A stretch of 64,000 nt of DNA from CBDFKU01 sp965248975 (lineage in GTDB: Bacteria; Chloroflexota; Dehalococcoidia; Lucifugimonadales; JAGWBF01). Location of the stretch: contig CBDFKU010000019.1 of NCBI GenBank assembly GCA_965248975.1, positions 62,001-126,000 of the forward strand, given 5' to 3'. Position 1 is the stretch's first letter; every line of letters begins with the position of its first letter. Under the pieces are notes generated by a model, which had not been told where the DNA came from, made no database searches, and saw only the letters and a program-made list of their open reading frames with translations. The position numbers and the translations under genes are program-made. Positions 51,762 through 60,500 of this stretch are shown one piece after another.

Positions 51762-52961
51762 CTACGGGCGGCTGGCCGTGGCGGCGAGGATGGGGTTGGC
51801 GAGCTGGAGGGTCTTGGCCAGGATTGGGTGACCCAGCAGCTTGCCGATGACACCGCTGTGCCAGTCGAAGGAGGCGGCCGCCGAGTCCACCAGCTCCTGG
51901 TGGAAGCCGGTCCTGGCGATGGTGTGCATCACGAAGTCGATCTGGCAGTCCCTGGTGAGCTCGAAGAGGCGTCTTGCCGAGTAGCCCACCTCGATCTCCC
52001 GGGACAGCAGCGCCTTCCAGCTCTTTTCGTAGCGGCTCAGCCGGGAGGCCGACAGGTCCCCCTCACGCAGGGAGGAGTGTAGGGTGTCGGCGGCTATCTC
52101 GCTGGCCAGCAGGGCGTAGTAGATGCCCCCGCCGGTGGTGGGCTTGACCTGTCCCGCAGCGTCTCCCACGGCCAGCACCCTGGGGCTGGGGCCGTAGGTC
52201 CGGGGCAGGGGTCTCAGTGGTATTCCCCAGCGGGAGGGGGCCTTGGTGACCCCGGTGACCACCCCCTAGGCCTGCAGCCTGAGCAGCAGATTCTCCAGGT
52301 GGGCGTGTCCCCGATGCCGGCAGAGCAGACCCACCAGGGCCCGGCCCTCCCGGGTGGGCACCAGCCAGGCGAAGGACCCCGGAGCTGTGTCCCGGCCGAA
52401 GTAGACGTGGATGCGGTCCACCTCGGGGGCCATCACCTCGGCCTGCACCGCGGTGGCGAAGTCCCCCACCTTGCCCAGGCCCATCTGCCCCGTAAGATCG
52501 GACCCGAAGCCGCTGGCCAGCACCAGGGCCCTGGCCCTCAGGGTGCGCCGGCCCTCGCCATCGCTGACCTGGACGCTGGCCCCATCATCGTCGGTGGACA
52601 CCTCCAGGACGCGCTGGCCCAGCATGTACTGGGCTCCGGCCCTGATGGCCCTGATGGCCCTGCGGGCGAAGGAGGCCACGTAGGAGACCCGGTCCAGGAC
52701 GTGGGCCTGGACGTCGTCCCTGACGAAGTCCAGGCCTTTCCGTCGGGGGCCACCAGCCGAGCTCCCCTGGCGTCCCGGTAGACGGTGGAGCCGTCCAGGG
52801 GGAAGCGCTGCAGGCACTCCTTGCCGACGATGCCGGTGCACAGCTTGTCCCCGATGCGCTCCCTCGAGTCGACCACGGTGACGCCGTGGCCCAGGGAGGC
52901 AAGCTCCAGGGCCAGGTTGTTGCCGGCGGGCCCGGCTCCCACCACTATCACATCCTGCAAG
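51762..52961 (-). pseudogene. Geranylgeranyl reductase-family FAD oxidoreductase, broken by a frameshift and an amber stop
   Basis: TTG start at 52961 after AGGAGG. The FAD motif DVIVVGAGPAGNNLALELA begins the protein. Near 52734-52740 one G is lacking in AAAGGCC: in the expected phase APDGKG continues as LDFVRDDVQAHVLDRVSYV. Further on, an in-frame TAG at 52266-52268 falls between LLLRLQA and GVVTGVTKAPSRWG. The C-terminal part keeps VLAVGDAAGQVKPTTGGGIYYALLASE, typical of enzymes that saturate isoprenoid chains of lipids or quinones. Two separate lesions argue for decay, though a low-quality assembly is possible. Confidence 0.75.
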
Positions 52962-53195
52962 TCCAGGCACCTCCTGAAGGGTAGCCGTGAGTACACGCCC
53001 CCTGGGGCTTTCAGAAGCATGATTATACTATGCGTCCCCCATTATTAACCAGGGCAAAGGGTGTGTCCGTGACGAAGTTAACAAAAATACCGGCGCTGCT
53101 AAACGAATATTACTCAGGCATCGGACACCCGAGACGGGTTATCACCGAAAGTTACACCCATCGTCTTTCGATTTTGCTCCGGGGTAGATCTTTTC

Positions 53196-53253
53196 CGCTC
53201 GCCCTGAGCTTGTCGACGGGCACCCCCATGGTTCGACAAGCTCACCATGAGCG
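53196..53253. repeat. Dispersed palindromic repeat (TTCGACAAGCTC type), second copy
   Basis: CGCTCGCCCTGAGCTTGTCG on the left and TCGACAAGCTCACCATGAGC on the right form an imperfect inverted repeat with a 16-base centre. It shares its core with 31755-31839. Confidence 0.75.
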
Positions 53254-53435
53254 TTAGACTCCTGCCTGTTAAAGCTAATCGAAAGGCCCTGAAGTACACG
53301 CCTGAGAGTTGATGTGTGCCTACCCGGATGATATGATAGATATCCGAGGGGCCTGGTACTTACGCTCTCGCGACATTGAGCGAAGGGCGGCGGTAGAAAC
53401 AGACACCTCACGTATGTGTGATAACAGAGATAACT

Positions 53436-53486
53436 GCGGACCGACCATTGGGACATGGCATGCCGAGTCCCGAGGGGTCGGTCCGC
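53436..53486 (+). promoter_or_regulatory. Structured hairpin in the 5' region of the CNNM/CorC gene
   Basis: GCGGACCGACC (53436-53446) pairs perfectly with GGTCGGTCCGC (53476-53486), and GGGAC / GTCCC (53450-53454 / 53467-53471) forms an inner stem. TGCTTTTC follows. It may be an attenuator or leader element; it matches no riboswitch that I recognise. Confidence 0.4.
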
Positions 53487-53543
53487 TGCTTTTCAGCCTG
53501 GCCTGCCACATTTGGCCACCATATCAGGCGTCCGGAGTAGCTG

Positions 53544-54821
53544 ATGGACACCGGTGACTTATGGAAGCTAATCCTTTTCGTCATCTGCCTGGTCTTTTCG
53601 GCCTTCTTCTCCTCATCTGAAACCGCTTTTATCGCCCTCTCCAGGACCCGCCTCCTGCACCTGCTGAGCATCGGCAAGCCAGGAGCCGACCGGGTCTCTC
53701 AGCTGATCCAACGGAGAGAAAAGCTCCTTGCCACGGTGTTGCTGGGAAACAACCTGGTCAACACGGCGGCCGCCGCCCTGGCCACCGCAATAGCCATCAG
53801 CCTGATGGACAGCAGCGGCTACGCGGTCCTGGTAGCAACGATAGCCACCACGGCCATCTTGCTGGTCCTGGGGGAAACCTTCCCCAAAACCGTGGCCTGG
53901 AGCCGGTCAGAGGGGGTGGCTTTCGCCGTGTCCCGGCCGCTGGTGGTCATAGGATGGGTGCTCCTACCGCCGATACAGCTCCTCAGGTTAGTCAGCTACC
54001 TGTTCAGCAAGCCTCTGGGAATCAACCTCAGCCAGGCCCAGGTGACCGAAGAGGAAATACGGACCCTGATCTCGGTGGGGGCCGAAGCTGGTGCAGTGGA
54101 ACCCACCGAAGCCGAGATGCTGGAGAAGGTGTTTCACTTCGGCGATCGGCAGGTACAAGAGGTGATGACTCCCAGGACAGAGATCGTCTGGGTGGAAAAG
54201 GATGCGAATCTAGAGCAATTCCTGAACGTCTACAGCCAGGAGAATCACACCCGCTTCCCGGTTTACGAAGGCGATATGGAGAACGTAGTGGGGACCCTTT
54301 CCGTGAAGGACGTGCTCCAGAGCGTGGCCCAGGACGGGCTCGGGCCGGACAACACTATAGTGGACGTCCTCAGGCCTGCCTACTTCGTGCCGGAGACCAA
54401 GCTGGTGGGTGCGCTGTTTTCCGAGCTCAGGCAGCAAGGACAGCAGATGGCGGTTATCGTGGACCAGCACGGCGGGGTGTCAGGACTGGTAACGATCAAA
54501 CGCCTGATGGAGGTGATCGTCGGACCGGTGGGTGAGGAGGGGGAACCGGTCCGGGAAGAGTTCGTCGCCATCGGGGAGAACGTGTACGACGTGGACGCCA
54601 GCATGGGAATCCAGGAGGTGAACGACGAACTGGGACTGGACGTGCCCGAGGGTAACTACCAGACCCTCGCCGGCTTCGTTCTGGAGCAGCTGGGACGCAT
54701 CCCCCAGCGGGGAGACCACCTCTACTTCAGGGACCTGTACCTGGAAGTCACGGAGATGAAGACACGGAAAATCGAGAGGATGCGGATACGCCGGGTCGAA
54801 CAGACGGCCGACAAGGCGTAA
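53544..54821 (+). CDS. CNNM/HlyC-CorC family transporter-like protein (DUF21, CBS pair, CorC domain)
   Basis: 425 residues. An N-terminal DUF21 domain (~1-195) has several membrane segments (LILFVICLVFSAFFSSSETAF, the SSxE core motif, ILLVLGETFPKTVAW). A CBS pair (~205-335: VMTPRTEIVWVEKDANLEQFL, TRFPVYEGD, VGTLSVKDVL, MAVIVDQHGGVSGLVTIKRLMEVIVG) precedes a C-terminal CorC/HlyC domain (residues ~345-420). CNNM/CorC proteins export Mg2+ or Co2+ in an ATP-sensed way. The gene is monocistronic, opposed by the cohesin lipoprotein. Confidence 0.93.
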   Translation: MDTGDLWKLILFVICLVFSAFFSSSETAFIALSRTRLLHLLSIGKPGADRVSQLIQRREKLLATVLLGNNLVNTAAAALATAIAISLMDSSGYAVLVATIATTAILLVLGETFPKTVAWSRSEGVAFAVSRPLVVIGWVLLPPIQLLRLVSYLFSKPLGINLSQAQVTEEEIRTLISVGAEAGAVEPTEAEMLEKVFHFGDRQVQEVMTPRTEIVWVEKDANLEQFLNVYSQENHTRFPVYEGDMENVVGTLSVKDVLQSVAQDGLGPDNTIVDVLRPAYFVPETKLVGALFSELRQQGQQMAVIVDQHGGVSGLVTIKRLMEVIVGPVGEEGEPVREEFVAIGENVYDVDASMGIQEVNDELGLDVPEGNYQTLAGFVLEQLGRIPQRGDHLYFRDLYLEVTEMKTRKIERMRIRRVEQTADKA

Positions 54822-54831
54822 AGGCCTCGCG

Positions 54832-55533
54832 TCAAGGGGAGATCGCCAGTCTCAGCGCCTCTCCGGTCCGCACTTCGGTAATCTCCAGTATGTTCTCGTC
54901 GGGGATCTTGACCTGAGAGATCTCCAGGACTGCCTCCGATGCTGCGGCGAAGCCATCGAGCACCCGGAACCGTACGGTCGCGAAGAGCCCCGCCACGGTG
55001 GGGGGATCGGTGGGGCCCACCCTGGCAGCGGCGTACTGAAAGACGCCCTGGACCTCGTCGATTATAGGCCCGGCTTCTATCGGCGCGATACCCAGCAGGC
55101 TCCCCGGCTCCACGCCCACCGGCTCCACCAGAGCCGGGTCGTACTCTATCCACACCTGGACACCGCTGATTCCCCTTCCCATGGGATCGAGGGCCACATC
55201 CACGTCGAACTCCTGGCCGGGCCGTAGCTCCGTCGTTTCGGTCGCCAGGTCGACTGTCACCGACGTGGAGGCTGACGGATCGGTGGTCGGGCCTGCGGTA
55301 GCCCCGGGAGAGGGGGTCTCGGGGGCCGTACCGGGCGCTACCGTTGGCGTCTGGGTTGGCGTCGGGTCCACGGGCTGCCGGGTGCCTTCAACCGGAGTAC
55401 CGGTCGCCTGCGGGGGAGCTGCCGCCGTGGGCGTAGCCGGGCTCGTGGAAACCGTGGTAGCGGTGGGGGATCCGCCGCTACATCCCACGACCAGCAGGCA
55501 GACCACGAGTACGGCGCCTATCACAGCTCCCAT
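54832..55533 (-). CDS. Cohesin-domain lipoprotein
   Basis: 233 residues, AGGAGG upstream. A lipoprotein signal ends in LLVVGC (cysteine 18). A ~75-residue Thr/Pro-rich tether follows, then a cohesin-type beta-sandwich (~90-230): ELRPGQEFDVDVALDP, ISGVQVWIEYDPALVEP, VAGLFATVRFRVL. Cohesins bind dockerin motifs in a Ca-dependent way. The start is 18 bases from the stop of the upstream gene, a secreted subtilase/beta-helix protein with a dockerin-like motif, so the two are probably co-expressed and may form a surface complex. Confidence 0.85.
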   Translation of the reverse strand: MGAVIGAVLVVCLLVVGCSGGSPTATTVSTSPATPTAAAPPQATGTPVEGTRQPVDPTPTQTPTVAPGTAPETPSPGATAGPTTDPSASTSVTVDLATETTELRPGQEFDVDVALDPMGRGISGVQVWIEYDPALVEPVGVEPGSLLGIAPIEAGPIIDEVQGVFQYAAARVGPTDPPTVAGLFATVRFRVLDGFAAASEAVLEISQVKIPDENILEITEVRTGEALRLAISP

Positions 55534-55551
55534 GCCACATACGCCTCCTGT

Positions 55552-57537
55552 CTATTCATCGAGGGCCGCGGCACTGGAGTCGCCGGCGTGCACCAATGTG
55601 CCGAGGTCACCGACGTACTCGTTTTCGCCCGTGGGGCTCCAACCGAAAAAGTCCACCTCCTGGAGATCGTCGACCAGGAAGCCTGCGAGCACAATGGCTT
55701 CCAGCTCTAGGCCCTCGCTGAAGGACCTGCGGAGGAAGATGAGATTCAGGGGCGGCGTGAAGTCCTTGACCAGCGTCGTGTCGACGATGATCTTATGGGA
55801 AGAGAACTCGCTGTTGGCGTGCCGGAAGTTGCCGGTCCCTTCGTAGAACTCGTAGGCGCCGCTGTTTATCAGGAACCGTGCAGAGCCCTTCTCTCCTGTG
55901 ACCTTGATGAATTCCTCTTTGAACGAGAGTCTCTCGCCGTCCTTCCGGAAGCCCACCGCACCATAGACCACCTCGATGGGGACCTCGGGGCCACCCGCCA
56001 GCAGCGCCAGCCAGTTGTCCTTGGCCACCTGGACCGGGTTCGCCGTGAACCGGGCGGCGTAGCGCACCTCTACCTCATCGAACTCGTACTTAACGGTGCC
56101 TGGCTGGTGGTCTTCAGCAGGCTGGACGGCAAGAGGCGTAAACAGCTCCCCGTTCTCGTCCAGCTCCGTTTGGATGGCCTCCTCGATGCGGTCCACCACC
56201 TCGCTGCCAGGCCGGGGAACCTCCCATGGGCTGGCGCCCTCGCCGAAATTATTGCCCGTTATCGCCAGGTCGGTCACGCCCACACCGTTCCCGTCGACGT
56301 CGCCCCACCGCAGCTCCACAACAGGCAGGTCCAGGTCTCCTTCCACCGGCAGGCCCTCGACATGAGCCGGGAGGAAGCCGTCCTTGGCTACCAGCAGGTC
56401 GTAGAATCCCGAGCTCAACCGTACCTGGAAGCTGCCGTCCACGGGATCGCTGACGGTCTCTCCGACCACGGTGCCGTCCGGCGCCCGGACCACGACGATG
56501 GCGCCGGTGAGGGGCTCGGGCATACCCTGGAGGACCACCGTACCCTGGACCAGGTGCAGGCTGGAGGGGTCGATCACCTTTACACACGAGGAGAACTCCG
56601 AGGTGTTGCCGTTCGGGTCTGTTGCGGTAGCAGTGATGAAATAGCCAGCAGGTACAGGGGGGGCATTTGGGATGAAGCCGAAGCCTGTGTTCCCATTCTC
56701 ACCCGTGATGAGCGTTACAGCCGCCAGGAAGCTCTCGCCCTCGCCATGGCCCGAGGGGTCGCATACTCTGTTGGAAAAGTACTCGACCCGGAACTCAGTG
56801 TCAGGTTTACTGTTGAAGGTCCCTCGTATGAGGGTGCCGCCGTCCATGACGGCCGAGACCAGCGTCGGGAAGTTCTGCAGGCCGTTGGGCCCGCCGTCGC
56901 CGTCACCATCGTCGTTAAGGGTAACTCCGTCGGGGATCAGGTCGATGCCCAGGCCCCCGTTGGAGAAGATGGAGTTCCCCGAGATGTCGTTGTCCACCCC
57001 CGAGAACACCGCCACCCCGTCCCCGCCGTTGAAGGCGATTGTGTTGCTGGCTCCATCGGTGATCCCGCCGATGGTGTTGCCGTCGGCGTTGCGGATCTCG
57101 ATACCGTCGCCGATGTTGGGCAGAGGCGCGGTGCCGGTGTAGTCGGTGCCGACCATGTTGCCCTGGACCAGGTTGCCCGTGGCGCCGTCGCCACCGATGT
57201 AGATGCCGCTGTGGTTGCCCGACAGCAGGTTGCCGGCACCGGGGGCCGTCCCGCCGACCAGGTTATCGGGGGAGTTCTCGATCTCTACGCCGTCGAACCG
57301 GTTGCCGACCTCCTGTGTTCCAGTGCGGTCGGTACCGATGTAGTTGCCCTGGACCAGATTATTCGTGGAGCCTGCGACGATGCTGACACCGTAGTTGGCT
57401 CCCGAGATGACGTTGCGTGCCCCCTCGGTCGTCCCGCCCACCAGGTTACCCGACGCCGCCTCTATGATGACCCCGCTACTCGTATTGCCCAGGTCGGAGG
57501 TGCCGCCGACGTCCAGGCCCAGGAAGTTGCCCTGCAC
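55552..57537 (-). CDS. C-terminal part of a frameshifted giant secreted protein: beta-helix, dockerin-like motif, C-terminal domain
   Basis: 661 residues in this frame, continuing the protein that starts at 61606. Residues ~1-200 are beta-helix repeats (NLVQGNYIGTD, NLVGGTAPGAGNLLSGN). Residues ~235-320 form an Ig/CNA-like domain, ~325-405 a carboxypeptidase-regulatory-like fold (GAIVVVRAPDGTVVGETVSDPVDGSF), and WGDVDGNGVGVTDLAI at ~411-426 resembles half a dockerin calcium loop, one residue shorter than canonical. The last ~200 residues are unassigned. Cohesin lipoprotein gene directly downstream. Confidence 0.75.
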   Translation of the reverse strand: MQGNFLGLDVGGTSDLGNTSSGVIIEAASGNLVGGTTEGARNVISGANYGVSIVAGSTNNLVQGNYIGTDRTGTQEVGNRFDGVEIENSPDNLVGGTAPGAGNLLSGNHSGIYIGGDGATGNLVQGNMVGTDYTGTAPLPNIGDGIEIRNADGNTIGGITDGASNTIAFNGGDGVAVFSGVDNDISGNSIFSNGGLGIDLIPDGVTLNDDGDGDGGPNGLQNFPTLVSAVMDGGTLIRGTFNSKPDTEFRVEYFSNRVCDPSGHGEGESFLAAVTLITGENGNTGFGFIPNAPPVPAGYFITATATDPNGNTSEFSSCVKVIDPSSLHLVQGTVVLQGMPEPLTGAIVVVRAPDGTVVGETVSDPVDGSFQVRLSSGFYDLLVAKDGFLPAHVEGLPVEGDLDLPVVELRWGDVDGNGVGVTDLAITGNNFGEGASPWEVPRPGSEVVDRIEEAIQTELDENGELFTPLAVQPAEDHQPGTVKYEFDEVEVRYAARFTANPVQVAKDNWLALLAGGPEVPIEVVYGAVGFRKDGERLSFKEEFIKVTGEKGSARFLINSGAYEFYEGTGNFRHANSEFSSHKIIVDTTLVKDFTPPLNLIFLRRSFSEGLELEAIVLAGFLVDDLQEVDFFGWSPTGENEYVGDLGTLVHAGDSSAAALDE

Positions 57538-60500
57538 CAGGTTCTCGCTGGCCCCGGTTGCCCGAGATGACGTTCCCGGCCCCGGGCTCGGTGCCGCCGA
57601 CGGTGTTCCCCCGAGCGCCCCTCAGCACGACCCCTTCCTGGGTGTTGCCCAGGGCCGAAATACCATCGACGTTGGTGCCTATCAGGTTACCCAAAACTAC
57701 GTTACCCGTGGCATCGTGGCCGTCCTGGTCTGCTTCGCCCAGGATACTCGCGCCTCGGGCCTCGTTCCCAGAGATCAGGTTGCGATCCTCGGGCGCCGTC
57801 CCTCCAATGGTGTTGTTCGAGGCGCCGCGGACCTGCACACCGTCGGTCAGGTTGCCCCGGTCCAGGGTTCCGGTCACGTTGGTCCCCAGGAAGTTACCCT
57901 CTACCCGGTTTCCTGTGGCCCCGGCGCCGAAGATGGCGATGCCGTTGCCGCTGAAGCGGTTGATCGCCAGCCCCCGCACCACGCTGTCTGGGGCGTTGAT
58001 CAGGAGCCCGTGCACGAAGTTCTCCCCCGCGTTGCTCCCATCCAGCTCGACCACCAGCACGGCGTTGGTTCGCTGGTCAGGACCTTTGTTGTTTGGGCTA
58101 GCCCCGAGCTGAGTGTAGCCGTCTATGATCGTCGGGTCGGTGATGGCCGGCAGGCCGGACTGGGGCTGGATTGTGTGGGGGCCGTCGCCGAGAATGCCGA
58201 AGGCGACGGTCTGAGTCCCCGGCAGCGCATTGGCCTCCTCGATGGCCGCCCGCAGGGTGCAGTTGCCGTTGCCGTCGTCGCAGGTGCCGTCGCCGGGGTC
58301 CGTGTCCCCGCCATCGCCAACGGAGTCCACGGTGAGTGTACCGACGGGCCCCTCCAGCTCGAAGGCGCCGATGTCGCAGGCGGAACCCTGCGGCCGGGCC
58401 ACACCAGGCTGGTCGGTGTCGGGGCAGGCATTGTCGAGGTCGGCTGGGTCGACGGCATCTACGGCCGGGCTGCCGGGCAGCAGCGCGTGGGTCAAGGTTG
58501 GGCCGCCGTTGTCCTGCAGGGGTCCCAGCAGTGGGTCTACCGAACCCACGTCGGCCGGGGCAACGGGTATCAGCGTCAAGGGACAGCCGGCGATGTTGTA
58601 CCCCCGGGAGTTAATCGTCCCCGAGCAATCGGGATCGCTGGAGGCGCTGTTGCCCGACACGATGGAACCGATCAGCGTCGTGGAACCCGCATTATTGGAG
58701 ATGCCGCCTCCGATGCCGTTTCCGATTACGGGAAGACCAGCTGTGTTATCCGTGACGGTGCTGTAGTTAACGCTGGATTGGCCGGCATTGGATATTCCGC
58801 CGCCCCGTGCAACAGCAGTATTACCGCTAATAGTGCTATTGGTCACGGTCAGCGAGCCGTCGGCATCGTTTCTGATGCCACCGCCGAACCGGTTTGTCCT
58901 ATTATTGCTGAGCGTGCTGTTGGTCACGGTTAGCGTGCCGCTGTTGAATATACCGGCGCCATCGTCTTCAGACGTGTTGCCGTCGACCGTGCTGTTGATG
59001 AGGGTCACCGAGCCACCGGTGATGTTGATACCACCACCTGCATCCACGAAGGGGCTTGTTGCGCTGTTCGCGGTAAAGGTGCTGTTGGTGATAGTCACTG
59101 AGCCCTCGAAGGCGAAAATTCCACCGCCTACCTGAGCCTGGTTGCCATCGAAAGTGCTGTTGGTGACCATGAGCGTGCCACGGTTCCAAATGCCACCTCC
59201 AGGGGCTGAGGCGATGTTCCCGATGAAGGTGCTGCCAGTGATCGTTACTGAGCCGCCGGAGTTGAAAATGCCGCCTCCGTTGGCCGATAGGTTACCACTG
59301 ATCCTGCTGTTGTGGACGGACAGCGTACCTTCGTTGCGGAAGCCACCGCCTGAGGAGTCGAAGCCATTTCTGACGGTCATTTCGGAGACGACAACGTTGC
59401 CACTAGTTATGTTCATGATGCGGAAGTTCGCCAAGCCGGGCAATGCGGCCGCTTCAATAATCGTCTCCTCCGCGCCTGCACCCTCCACGGTCAGGTCCTT
59501 GTCGATGACCAGCTCCGTGCCCTGGGTCAGGGTGTAGGTGCCGGGGGGTACCTGCACCGTGTCGCCGGGGTCGGCCGCTGCGATCGCCTCGCGCAGGGAG
59601 CAGTCGTCGGACAGGCAGGCGCCGTCGGTGTCCTCCTCCTTGGTCACGACGATGGTCCTGGGGCCGTGCACGCCGAGGCCGGAGATGTCCAACTTGCCGC
59701 ACCCCCAGGTGACGTTGCACTGCGCGCCGGTGAACCCGTCCTTCAGGGCGTTGTTCTGCAGCAGCGCCTTTATCTGGTCGGCGTCCAGGGTTGGGTCCTG
59801 GGCCAGCAGCAGGGCCACGGCCCCCGATACGTGGGGCGCGGCGAAGCTGGTGCCCTGGACCACCGCATGGATTCCATCGGGGTTTATCACGTCCTGATCA
59901 GAGAACCCGGCGTCCACGGACCGGGCGGAGGCGATGCCCTGCCCCGGGGCCGCGATGTCCGGCTTCTGCCGTCCGTCCCTGGTAGGCCCGACGGCGGAGA
60001 AGCCTGAGATGAAACCCACCTCGGGATTGGGAACCGGTATGTCAAAGCACCAGACGTTGTTATCAATAGCCGCCCAGCACCACCTGGTGACGTAGGACGC
60101 CACCGCGATGGCGTCGCGGGCCACGGCAGGCTCCCCGACGGTGAGCAGGCTGTCGCCGGAGGGGAAGTCGCAGCTGTTGCCCAGGCAGCTAATCCAGGCA
60201 TGGAAGCTTCCGTCGCTGACAGACGCACCGTTCAGGGTTACCCGCCAGGTACCTGCCTCTACGGTGTTAGAGCCCTGATTCGGTTCGAGTTGAACAAAGA
60301 CCTGGACGTCTCCGTTCATTTCCAGAGGAGGAGAATGGTGTACCCCATAGCAACCGCCGGGGGCCGGGAAACAGTCGACGTTGGAGGTGCTCTGCGGTAC
60401 ACCGTTCACCTGTCCACCACTAGGACGGGAGAGGTCCACGGTGAAGGTGTCCTGTCCCTCGTACCAGATGTCCAGGAACACCGTGGTGACGCCCTGGGGC

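Larger units (their letters stand above)
52962..53543. other. Intergenic region between the broken reductase and the CNNM/CorC gene
   Basis: Apart from the dispersed repeat at 53196-53253 and the hairpin at 53436-53486, no gene is evident. A short open frame at 53309-53557 overlaps the next gene and has no family features. Confidence 0.5.

Noticed and set aside
47536..52268. Amber codons read as an amino acid (TAG at 47536 and 52266)
   Set aside because: TAG is the normal stop of many genes here (uvrB, the SufT-like gene, several nitroreductases), so reassignment is unlikely; mutation or sequencing error explains both.
53309..53557. An 82-codon gene before the CNNM/CorC gene
   Set aside because: It overlaps the real start, contains the hairpin sequence and has no protein features.
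55795..58933. Long plus-strand open frames through the subtilase/beta-helix gene
   Set aside because: The minus-strand frames have signal peptide, catalytic triad and repeats; the plus-strand frames have none and follow the codon periodicity of the other strand.
57480..59400. A CRISPR-like or minisatellite array within the giant gene
   Set aside because: The repetition is at the protein level (beta-helix NxISGN/NxIGGT repeats) with diverged DNA and no uniform spacers.
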